64,000 bases of DNA, from positions 806,001-870,000 of the forward strand of contig CAJNAR010000145.1 of assembly GCA_905220665.1 (NCBI GenBank), written 5' to 3'. Made by a program: the position numbers and the translations under genes. Source of the stretch: Albugo candida (lineage: Eukaryota > Oomycota > Peronosporomycetes > Albuginales > Albuginaceae). The notes under the pieces were generated by a model. That model saw only the letters and a program-made list of their open reading frames with translations. It did not search any database and was not told where the DNA came from. This document shows positions 1-9,096 of the stretch, piece by piece; within the stretch, counting starts at the first letter, position 1; every line of letters starts with the position of its first letter.

Positions 1-339
1 TTTTCATGACGTCCTAGATTTTGCCGAAAAAGAGAATCATTAGCATGATATACTATCGCTGACTATCGTGGAATATTTATGCTTATTTGGATCGCGACAT
101 TAACGACATTGGTTTGGATCCCAGCACTCTGTTCTTGTTGAAACAATTACGACAAAAAGTTGAGCTGGAATCGCAGCTTGCGTGTCAATGTTATTGGTAC
201 GATCTTATTCAATAAGTGAAGGAGATAATTTATGCGATTGTTTATCAAATGCCAATAGAAGAATTGACACTAAAAGATTCTATCAGAGTTATTCCATTGG
301 AAAACTGCATCGATTTGATAAGGTAAATATGTGATACAG
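1..339. other. no gene seen at window start
   Basis: No open frame or RNA gene that I can support. Short frames here are interrupted. It lies upstream of the decayed CRN unit that begins near 340. Confidence 0.5.
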
Positions 340-2985
340 GAGCACTCTCTGAGCCAGGCATGAATCTCCTGCTGGCGACAAGTGTCAAGCGTGAAGCGTA
401 GAGCGTCTAGCTGAAAAATAACCTCAGCTAATTATGTCTATGAAAAGATGACCATATCATTTGTAATCGCACAGTATCAAATTTGCACGCGCATTCTTCT
501 GGATTAGAGCTCCGGGTAGTAAATATCAAATACGGAAAGCATGAGTCTACTTCAATCAACTTCCAAAGGTCACTAAAATTTAAGTCTCTATAACAGCGAA
601 CTTGTGCAGCATGCGGCACAGCAGAACAAATAACTCAAAATTGAGGAAAAAAACCAAAGTGCAATGATGGAGCTGACCCTGCTGTGTCTTATTGTTGGTG
701 ATGGATTGGCACTTGCTTGCAAGATTGATGGTGGTATGCAGGTTCACTTTCTGAAAAAAGAAATTGCGAAGAAGAGATTGTATAATTTTCCTGCAGATGA
801 ATTGGCACTTTATTTGGCGAAGAAATACGGGGAATTTCTCAGGTCTAACGACACTGTTTTAGCTAAATTATCCAAAGCAGATTGCGCACAAGAAATCAAA
901 GACTCTTACATGAAAGCGGAATTATTGATGCACCCAACTCAAAAGTTGAAAGACATTTTCGATCAGAATGTACCAAAAAAGAACGTAATCCATGTGCTGG
1001 TTCAATTGCCAGCAAATGCTTGGAAACGACGAAAAGTGCGTAAAATATCGCACGTCTATATGCGGAAAAAATTGCGAAATGTGGACATGAGTGCTCTTAA
1101 TTCCTTCAAAAGGCTGGAAGCGTTTGTCTCATCCGCCTTCCCTATAAAATGCCCGACCGATAAAAAAAGATTGATTGACGAGTGTCCGAAGTTTTTCGAG
1201 CATTGTGAAGACAAATTCATCAAAGCAAATGTATTTGAAAATGCTTTGAATCGAAGTTTTACATTTTCTGACGCTGAACGTGCAAACATTCTTTGATGGG
1301 ATTTGCTAATTCGATGTCCGATCCAAGAAACGGCTAATCTTCTGAATGTGGCTGTTGAAGTTGGTAGAAATTAAACAGACACATCCACTACGAAACATAC
1401 AAAGCGGCCAAACTTTCTGCTTTGAGTGAACAAAGTTTTGGTTTTGAAAGGAGAAGAAAAAGGATCGAGGGGAAAATTAGCCGCAGCCAAGGTGGAACTG
1501 GTTTTAAAAATGGAAAAAATGCTCTTGTCCATGTTTGAAGATATGCCGTATCTATTTGCATATGCCGCGGCCAATTCATTGGTGCAATTTTTTGCCATAG
1601 ATTGTTCGCTGAATGTCTATTTAATATCACAAGTGCTCGATTTGACATTTTTAGAGCATCGCATTCGATGCATTGCATCATCCATCAACATTTGTCGGAT
1701 TCTCTGCAAGTACCGACCTCTCCTATTACCAGTTGGATTTTTGGCATTCTACAAAAAAGGGCCAAGGAACAATGGAAGTGTCAAACTTTACGCAAATCAC
1801 CTTTCGAAAGAACTCGACCACGACCTTTACGATTTTGAATCAGTAACGGCTATTTATGACGCAATAGGGCGGAACGAAATTCAATGTACCGTTCGTTGCG
1901 ACTATAATAGAAACAAACGAACGTTCAAATTGCAGCCAGTAGGTTTCACAAAGGAACCAAGCGACAATTTGGAGCTGATTCCTGCTTTAATTTGTGTCGC
2001 TCAAATGCTCTTGTTGGTTTGCATGCACTGGGATATGTTCATAGGGATATCCGCTGGCTAAATATTTTATCTTTGGGAGACGATTCCTACATTCTGGTGG
2101 ATTTTGAAAATGCAGGACGCGATGGCGATCGGATGCCGGATGAATTGTTAGAATCTCGAGTACTCGACCCCCTGGTGAAGTCTGGTGGTTATGACCATAT
2201 ATATCGGTCTTATCATGATATGTATCAGTTTGGCCGACTGATTGTTGCTACCAGCGATCCATCGCTAGCGCAAATACGGATGAATTTGCAGAGTGATAAT
2301 GTTGAAGAAAGATATACAGCAGAAAGAGCGCTGAGATTCCTTTTAAGCTTGCATAAAAGGGTGCAAGATGATCTTCTAAATGCAATGGAGCTATAAGTTC
2401 GATTGCATCGTAAATCACGGATGAGTCTTCAGCAATATTTTAGCCAGAGTCCTGGAAGGCGCAGGAAATAGCAAGGAAGTTGGTCAGGTCGTTTCGAGTT
2501 TTTTTATTTGCGTCTTTGATTTCTGCTTCTCTGAATTAATGGTGGTTGTCTTCTCTGACAATAAACTTCGTTCCTAGCACCTTTGTGCTTCTTTCTCTGA
2601 AATTGAGGTGTACTATCTCTTTCCGGTGTCTAAATGCATAAATGCTGCTGTTGTGGTGAACGTCACAGTATAGTTTTCCTAAATAATGACATAGGACGAG
2701 ACTCGTGTGACTGAATTTCTATATGTGCTTTGCTGAGACTTACTAAAAAATCTGACTCGAACAAGCTTATTGCTTCATTTACTTCGACTAAAGCGTTTCC
2801 ACACAGCTTTATCGTCATTGCGCTCCCAATCTGAAACTCAATTCAATCAGACCATTTCTCTACCAAATTTCGGAGCTTTCCAGCTGCACGAAGGACTCGT
2901 AAATAAGCCGCAAAGCATTGCCATGAATAATTAGAAGCACTTCCCAGCAAAAGATCGAAAGATATATCCGTTGTAGACGCGACAC
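340..2985 (+). repeat. diverged third copy of the CRN repeat unit
   Basis: This stretch aligns by eye with the unit that starts near 30840. The upstream part (about 340-660) matches about 30840-31200, the coding part matches the CRN gene at 31203, and the 3' part (to about 2985) matches about 32934-33510, including the segment around the shared word TTCCAGCTGCA. The upstream flank is shared with the left CRN copy but not with the right copy at 54.7 kb. Many small indels show that it is an old duplicate. Confidence 0.7.
664..2396 (+). pseudogene. broken Crinkler (CRN) effector gene, LYLAK header plus kinase-like C-terminus
   Basis: This is a decayed relative of the intact CRN genes at 31203 and 54749. 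The first open part (664-1296) carries the LYLAK motif and an HVLVQLP motif, both typical of CRN headers. The reading frame is then cut by in-frame stops at 1294-1296, 1372-1374 and 1423-1425. A net two-base insertion near 2000 shifts the frame just before the kinase-like catalytic loop, which is still readable (HRDIRW, then VDFENAG) and runs to a stop at 2394-2396. Three separate stops plus a frameshift make a sequencing error unlikely. CRN proteins are host-translocated oomycete effectors, and this copy is probably non-functional. A truncated header-only protein of 210 residues could still be made, which would be a different product. Confidence 0.85.
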
Positions 2986-4559
2986 TCTCGGCTGTTACAT
3001 CTCTACTTTTAACATCCAATCCAAAGACTTTCGATGTCGTGCATCGAAAAATCGTTCAACTGGCTGATCCATTGTTTATTTGGCGCACGGGGAAATTATA
3101 CAAATCTAGCTCGAGACAGAGTGAATGCATTTACTTGGTTCTCCCTCTGTACAACACGTTATCACACAATGGTAGACATTCTGTAGGACCCAGATGTATC
3201 CCATTATGATTTTGTTATATCAGTATAAAGACATCTCTATTTGAAAACGGCTCGATGAGGCAGACGCATTTGCAGCCAACTGAAAGGCCGTTGCAGAAGC
3301 CGATCAAAATATTGCGAACACCAGGTCTTCGTTCAAGGTATAATGTTGGAATCGTGTACGTCTTCGTCACTTTGAGAGGGAGATACTACGGTCAACTTGG
3401 AAGGCTCAGTCAGTCTACCAATATCGATGATGCTGATTTTGTACACATGTAACGTTCTAGTGGTAGCGCGTGCAGGTGAAGATCAAGAACATTTGCATGC
3501 AAGGAAGAAGCAAAAGAGTGCATGGGGGTGCTATTGGGATAGAACCGAATATTGCTCGAAGTTTATCGTAACGGAAAGCACATTTGCGTGTTTTCGTAAA
3601 ACCAAATGTCAGACTTGAAGAATCCAGATACGATTCAGCTACACTACCAATCTTGTTAAAGTTCTTTGAACAAGAGCCGCATCATACGTGGACCAACGGC
3701 ATTCCGTTAGGCTCATCAAGGAAGCAAATGCCGGTTGATTTACAAGTAGCTACGATGTCTGGAAAGCGAACAAACTCGGCATCTTTCACATGAATGGCGT
3801 GAAATTTTGCTTCGAAGGTTATGCCAAAAAGCTGCCTGGCAATGCCACATCACATATGTCTTGAACGAACGTCCGCAAATCATAGCATGTGATACTTTTT
3901 GTCATGTTGTCCTATCCACTATCTCTGCCAAGAAGCGTCAGCACAATAGACCGTGTCGAAACATTATATATAATGATTGCTTTGATAGAGATATCGACAA
4001 GATGGAAGACATAACGATAGTAGCAGGCTCCTTGTGCCTGGAATCTTCATCTTCTGATAAAGGTTTTGTCGTGTGTCTTGTCATTGCCACAACGAAATCG
4101 CATGTAGCTAGAGCTTTGGAATGGATATTATACTTGAAAGAAAAGTTGTGAAATCAACGCACAGTTAATACAACCACGGATCTCTCCGTGCCGGCGGTAT
4201 CAGTGCTTGCTAAGTCCAATAATTATGCTAACGCTTGGATCTAAAATCGTCTTCTGTTCTGAAATCTGATTATAACTATAAACTATAATGCTCGTGCTTA
4301 TAAAAATCTCTGATATAACGTATATCGTGTTCAGTCAGCTCATTGGCGAGTGTCTTGTTACCCAGAAGTAGAATGTTTTTGGAAAACAAAGAAGCAACAA
4401 GCTATCGATAGAAAGCATCATGCTTACACGCACATACGCACTCGTGTCTCGACAAAGGTATGTATTTATGCTTTACAACTTGCTCATTCATACCACAACT
4501 TTTCACGCACGTAACCACTTACAGGCCGATGGTAACAACATTTTTAGACAACCAACCTT
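2986..4559. other. decayed, unidentified sequence downstream of the CRN pseudogene
   Basis: Four overlapping plus-strand open frames (3255-3452, 3397-3618, 3584-3793, 3807-4151) follow each other in changing frames. This is the pattern of an old coding region broken by indels. Another open stretch of about 75 codons lies at about 2950-3210. I recognise no domain in any of them, so no product is named. The last 400 bases before the F-box gene show nothing I can support. Confidence 0.35.
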
Positions 4560-5174
4560 TCAGGCAACCATCATACGACGGGCAATCGCAGCTGCAACCT
4601 CACGAGACGTACGGAATGAATGCTGCATTGTGCTCATGCATTGCTCCTGCATAAAGTCCCGAATCAAACGCTTCAGGGATAAATACGTAAGCTTGTACAG
4701 AGCATGATACGACTTTGGCGGATTGTGAAGTTGTGTAGGCGAAATTGACCATTCCATGCGACATAGATTCAGCCAGTAGCGTTCATTTTGAGATAACTCA
4801 TTAAGGAGCTGGCAAACGGATCGCGATCGACACAGCGACATTCCATCCAAAAAACTTAAAATTGTTGCAAGCGTTTCTTCACATGTGACCTCTAACAACG
4901 ATTGCTTTTGATAATGTTGATTGTACACCCGCTGTTTCGTACTATGTCGATGTTGCTCTGAGAAATGATAATCCCGATACAACGCATATAAGTGGGGATC
5001 GTTTGCCAGTAGATTCGCAAAACTTTTGCCACCATCATTTAGTAGGTTTTCGAGGTTGGTGGCCTGAAACCGCGGGCAATTATAAGTTGGGGAAGGATAT
5101 ACAATCAGAGCATCAGATGAAGTGCAAATTTGACTACGTTCTTCGTTCTGATTTGAAAATTCATCTCTCCGCAT
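4560..5174 (-). CDS. F-box-like protein
   Basis: A single-exon frame of 204 residues. Residues about 97-140 look like an F-box: a helix with LATILSFLDG, then SLCRSRSVCQLLNELS and the pattern ERYWLNLC. This is the usual order of hydrophobic residues ending in the W-x-x-L helix. F-box proteins link a substrate to Skp1 in SCF ubiquitin ligases. The N-terminal 90 residues have no recognised domain, and the C-terminus (about 145-204) is helical and basic without obvious repeats, so the substrate cannot be guessed. It is transcribed away from the PH-kinase gene, with about 680 bases between the starts. The ATG at 5174 is the first in frame. The F-box call rests on pattern only and has moderate certainty. 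Confidence 0.6.
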   Translation of the reverse strand: MRRDEFSNQNEERSQICTSSDALIVYPSPTYNCPRFQATNLENLLNDGGKSFANLLANDPHLYALYRDYHFSEQHRHSTKQRVYNQHYQKQSLLEVTCEETLATILSFLDGMSLCRSRSVCQLLNELSQNERYWLNLCRMEWSISPTQLHNPPKSYHALYKLTYLSLKRLIRDFMQEQCMSTMQHSFRTSREVAAAIARRMMVA

Positions 5175-5854
5175 GCTCCACAGTCCGTTAGGTACCGTGC
5201 TACAGTAGTTGCGTGTGCGCTGCTTCGTGTTCAGGTGTATGACAACACTTGGTAGAACACAAAGTGGGTCGTAGGTTTACACTAAAGTACAAACTGAAGA
5301 ACCGTTACACGAGCTCTGAAAACCGATACGGAAACATTGTAACGTACCTAAGAAGCGGTTGAGCGCCTCGTGTTACGTCCTTTCAGCCCATAACACTAGG
5401 AACTAGGATCAGAGCTGAAAAATTCAGTCAGATTTTTGAATTGTGACGATGACTTCAAAACCGCTAAATACGGCACCTTTGTCGTTTTTTCAAATTTCGA
5501 ATCCACTCCACCCGAATAAAATCCAATTGACTTTGCGTCGAGCCATTCCTATTACAATAGTATCGAAAGACGCTACTCCTCGAAGACATTTGGTCTTTTT
5601 AAGACACGCAAGCAAATAAAGGATCCATTCCAAGTCAGTTGCACGAAAAATAACAGATTTACAAGTCACAATCGATAATTTTCAGTCGCAAAAAATATGT
5701 AAAGGTCGTTATGATGCACAAAATGCAACGTGAAACGTAATTTATAAATTTCATTCAGTGCGAAAAAACGAATGTCAGACGACCACAAATCTCATTGTAA
5801 CGTGCTACAATTCTGATTTTGCATTAAAGCAGCAAATTGAGTACCTCCCATTCT
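5175..5854. other. divergent intergenic region, no gene seen
   Basis: The space between the starts of the F-box gene (-) and the PH-kinase gene (+), presumably holding both promoters. It is AT-rich, and I saw no RNA gene or convincing open frame. Confidence 0.4.
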
Positions 5855-8266
5855 ATGATGAGAGAACGAACGCAGTCGTACCTACATCCACTACATTTTT
5901 TAAAGCATGTGCGGAATGAGTACGAGCGATTCTCGTGTGTATCCAGCGCAAACTTCGACGATGTTTTAGCATCAGAGTCCACTTACTCAAACTTCCAGTC
6001 TGTTACATCGATACAACACAAAATTACGGAGCGTGGTGGTGGTCGAGAACTATGGATCCAAGCTCCGGTTCTTTTAGATGAAATGGAAATACAAATGCAA
6101 TCATTTGGCTGGTCAAAACGCTGGAAACGACGATGTATTCAACTCAATGGGCGTCGTCTTTGTTGCTTTAATATTGAATCTTCCAAAAAGCGGAAAAAAG
6201 ATAATGAATCTAAAAAGTCTCGAATGGAACGTACTTATCGTAATTCCTTGTGTGGTTTGTTCTCAGACACATTAGATGGGGTAGAGTCATCCGAATGTTC
6301 AGGATCACAGGAAATTCAAAATGAAGACCAGTCAGATAATAAAATTACAACAATACCACATAAAGTCGCGGAATTAAAGCCTGGAGCTTCATTGCAATAT
6401 ATTGACACCCATACGTTTGCAATCGTGCCATGTCCTACAGAGAAGCCATGGATCTTACGCATTAGGGACCCAGTTATCCGTAAAAAGTGGCACCAAGCTT
6501 GTACAGACTGCATCGACATCATCAACTGGATACAACATTATGAGATCGGGCAAGTGCTGGGCGTGGGCGGCCACGGAATTGTCAAAGTCGTCACTGACAC
6601 ACGATCTAATCAGCAATTCGCCATGAAGACTGTGGATGTATCGAAGCTCAAAAATCGCAATACAATCGTAAAGGAAGTAGAAATACTTCGAGATATAACG
6701 CGTCATATCAATCACCCGAATTTGGTTCGAATTGAAAAAGTGTATGAGGAAAATGAGAAAATCAATATTATTATGCAATATTGCGGCGGTGGAGAGCTGT
6801 ATGATGCTATCGTGAAGCGTGGACGTTATAATGAGAGTGATGCTATTCAGATTATGCAACAGCTTTTGTCTGCACTACAGGCACTTCATCGTCATAACAT
6901 TCTGCATCTCGACATAAAACCGGAAAATATTTTGTTGGAATCACCGGTCGACTGCGATAACGATGGAGACAAAGTTCCGAGACTCGTACTGACGGATTTT
7001 GGATTGGCTCAGACAATTTGTGGCTCCGATGATGATACCGAAACGGACGGGCTTCGATCTGGTATCTCTGGTACTGTCGGATATATTGCTCCTGAAGTGA
7101 TCACCTCGCGACTGTATACACCTGCAGCTGATGTGTTCAGCGCCGGTGTTATTTTATTTATTTTGCTGGTCGGTTACCCACCTTTCTACGGCGAATCTGA
7201 TATCGAGACGATGCTGATGACAGCTCGTGGAGAGTATTGTTTGCGCGAAGAAGACTGGAAACAAGTTTCAGAGGAGGCCCGAGATCTAGTGACGAGAATG
7301 CTTACGATTCGGATGCAAGATCGTATCAGTCTGGATGAAGTTCTTCAACACCCATGGATACAAAACAAGCAAGACATTGGCCAAGAGGGTCTCCATATGG
7401 CCATCGGGCGTATCGAGAAATTCAACTTTAATCGTCGATCCAAACGATTTTCTTCCTTCATAACCAAACAAGTGTTACCACCTGACGCTGAAGTTGTTAC
7501 AGCTTCAAATCTGCCGCTATCTGTGAATTTAGAGATGATACAAAGCATGTTTGATCAGCTTGCTCCTGACGGAAAGCTCAAGCTCAAGCATGCCCGTCGA
7601 TTGGTCCAGGGCTTTGGATTCTGTCCATTTGTGAGCGAAAAACTTGTGATTGGATTTCTCGATCAGGACCAGGATGGGTTCATCACAGCAATTGATTATT
7701 GGAAGAGTATCCAAGCAATCTACTACAATCACGCATCCTTTTCAGTGATTATGTTTGAAGCATTCCTCACAATCCGATCGCATGTGTACCAGCACCAGAA
7801 ACGTGGAACATCACACTATCAATTGGCCAATTTGTCACGCGATAAAAAGTATAGAAACAAGCTGACACAAGCGGATTTCATGCTCGCATTCAGTATTTTA
7901 CAGTGTTCAGAAGCTCACGCATTCGATTTTTTCCGACATTGTTACGTTTATTTGAGTGAGTTGAAGAATAAAGAGACGAACAAAGTGTCCGACACACGAC
8001 CGATCGACTCGTTTGGATCGCGTACGGCTTCCATGTCGTCTGACGCCAGCTTTGCGTCTCATTCGTCGCTGATTTCAATGATGAAAGGGTCGATTGCGGA
8101 TGAGAATGTGGGATTTGTGCTGAATCGAGAAATGTTTGCTGAGATTTTCTCGAAATTTCCATTTCTTCGATCGCTATTTTTGGTGCAAAATTCGCGATCG
8201 AAATCAAAAGTGCAGAATTTTGCAACTCATACGATGTTAACGCGTTATGAGTATGGATATCAGTGA
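5855..8266 (+). CDS. serine/threonine kinase with N-terminal PH domain and C-terminal EF hand
   Basis: About 803 residues in one exon. I chose the ATG at 5855 because the frame upstream has only a TTG before a stop at 5825. A PH-like domain spans about residues 60-222; it starts with the W-S-K-R-W-K-R-R strand and ends in a helix with W-H-Q-A-C. The kinase domain follows: glycine loop GVGGHG (about 234-240), the VAIK-type lysine in FAMKTV (about 257), catalytic loop HLDIKPEN (about 352), DFG (about 381) and APE in GYIAPEV (about 412). It resembles the calcium/calmodulin-dependent kinase group. Behind it, a canonical EF-hand loop DQDQDGFITAID lies near residue 605. The catalytic loop has HLD where HRD is usual, but the catalytic Asp, the Lys and the Asn are present, so activity is likely. 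The order suggests lipid-targeted and calcium-regulated signalling, which is an inference. The Rsa3-like gene follows 66 bases downstream on the same strand. Confidence 0.88.
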   Translation: MMRERTQSYLHPLHFLKHVRNEYERFSCVSSANFDDVLASESTYSNFQSVTSIQHKITERGGGRELWIQAPVLLDEMEIQMQSFGWSKRWKRRCIQLNGRRLCCFNIESSKKRKKDNESKKSRMERTYRNSLCGLFSDTLDGVESSECSGSQEIQNEDQSDNKITTIPHKVAELKPGASLQYIDTHTFAIVPCPTEKPWILRIRDPVIRKKWHQACTDCIDIINWIQHYEIGQVLGVGGHGIVKVVTDTRSNQQFAMKTVDVSKLKNRNTIVKEVEILRDITRHINHPNLVRIEKVYEENEKINIIMQYCGGGELYDAIVKRGRYNESDAIQIMQQLLSALQALHRHNILHLDIKPENILLESPVDCDNDGDKVPRLVLTDFGLAQTICGSDDDTETDGLRSGISGTVGYIAPEVITSRLYTPAADVFSAGVILFILLVGYPPFYGESDIETMLMTARGEYCLREEDWKQVSEEARDLVTRMLTIRMQDRISLDEVLQHPWIQNKQDIGQEGLHMAIGRIEKFNFNRRSKRFSSFITKQVLPPDAEVVTASNLPLSVNLEMIQSMFDQLAPDGKLKLKHARRLVQGFGFCPFVSEKLVIGFLDQDQDGFITAIDYWKSIQAIYYNHASFSVIMFEAFLTIRSHVYQHQKRGTSHYQLANLSRDKKYRNKLTQADFMLAFSILQCSEAHAFDFFRHCYVYLSELKNKETNKVSDTRPIDSFGSRTASMSSDASFASHSSLISMMKGSIADENVGFVLNREMFAEIFSKFPFLRSLFLVQNSRSKSKVQNFATHTMLTRYEYGYQ

Positions 8267-8332
8267 TACGTTGTTAAGGTTTGATCTGTGAATACAATAT
8301 GTTATTTTTTACAATAATAGCCGCGTGCACTG

Positions 8333-8980
8333 ATGGAAGCCAACGAGCCACGACAGGATCCATTCCTGCAGCGATATGACGAGGTTTTGCGTGCTATAAA
8401 CGACCTGACTTCTGTAAGAAAGGACGGTTTTGTTGACGATGAAGAATGTAGAACAGTAGATGCGCAGGATGCCGTACATGTCACGTTAGATTGCGTTAGA
8501 TTACTAGAGAAAGCATTGGGGCTTTCCGATCACTATGCACATTTGGAGAATCAACTGAATACGAAACACATCGAAAACGAGCATCCTGCCCAAGAAATGA
8601 ATGAGGATGATACCGCTGTTAATGTGCTCGTAGATTTGCTAAGCAAGAGCGATGAGATGAAGGATAAAGTAAGTAGAATCATTCTGGAGCGCGTTCGAAT
8701 CCGAAGTAGCCAGATCCTCCAATGCACTGCAAAGCATGTAAATCAATTGTCGCATTCTGACGCGGCGATACAAGCCCTGCCCGATACTAAAGAATTCGAA
8801 AATTTGTATTTGGAAACATTCACAAACGCCTTTGGCGATGAGCTGGATCAATTCCGACAAGAAAGCTCATTTTCGAGTAAAGATGTGAGTCATTTAGTGT
8901 CAAGTATTCAGATGGGAGCTGATATTTTCACCGATTCGCAAAAAGAGATGCTTTTATTTGCAAAATCTCAAGCACAATGA
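8333..8980 (+). CDS. Rsa3-like ribosome assembly protein
   Basis: A single-exon protein of 215 residues. The C-terminal part (about 155-212) matches my memory of the ribosome-assembly protein 3 domain: an F-x-x-L-Y-L-x-x-F segment, then AFGDELDQFR, a short loop, a helix with LVSSIQMGADIF, and an acidic S-x-K-E end. In yeast, Rsa3 acts in nuclear 60S subunit maturation. The N-terminal 140 residues are acidic and helical with no recognised domain; that half may have a lineage-specific role. It is on the same strand as the kinase gene just upstream and converges with the transporter gene, whose stop lies 116 bases away. KRI1 and bystin elsewhere in the window also serve ribosome biogenesis, but they are not clustered with it. 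The family call rests on one short motif, so it has moderate certainty. Confidence 0.55.
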   Translation: MEANEPRQDPFLQRYDEVLRAINDLTSVRKDGFVDDEECRTVDAQDAVHVTLDCVRLLEKALGLSDHYAHLENQLNTKHIENEHPAQEMNEDDTAVNVLVDLLSKSDEMKDKVSRIILERVRIRSSQILQCTAKHVNQLSHSDAAIQALPDTKEFENLYLETFTNAFGDELDQFRQESSFSSKDVSHLVSSIQMGADIFTDSQKEMLLFAKSQAQ

Positions 8981-9096
8981 TTCGATACTATTCATAATTT
9001 ACAAATGTGGACGACGAAGCGAGTTTTTTCCATTGACTTATGGATGTAGTTGTCTTTTCACGTGTGCCATATGCGGAATGAAATCCTGTTTTTGAC

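Noticed and set aside
6455..6859. Minus-strand frame of 134 codons
   Set aside because: Antisense shadow of the PH-kinase gene; no motif and codon content typical of a reverse frame.
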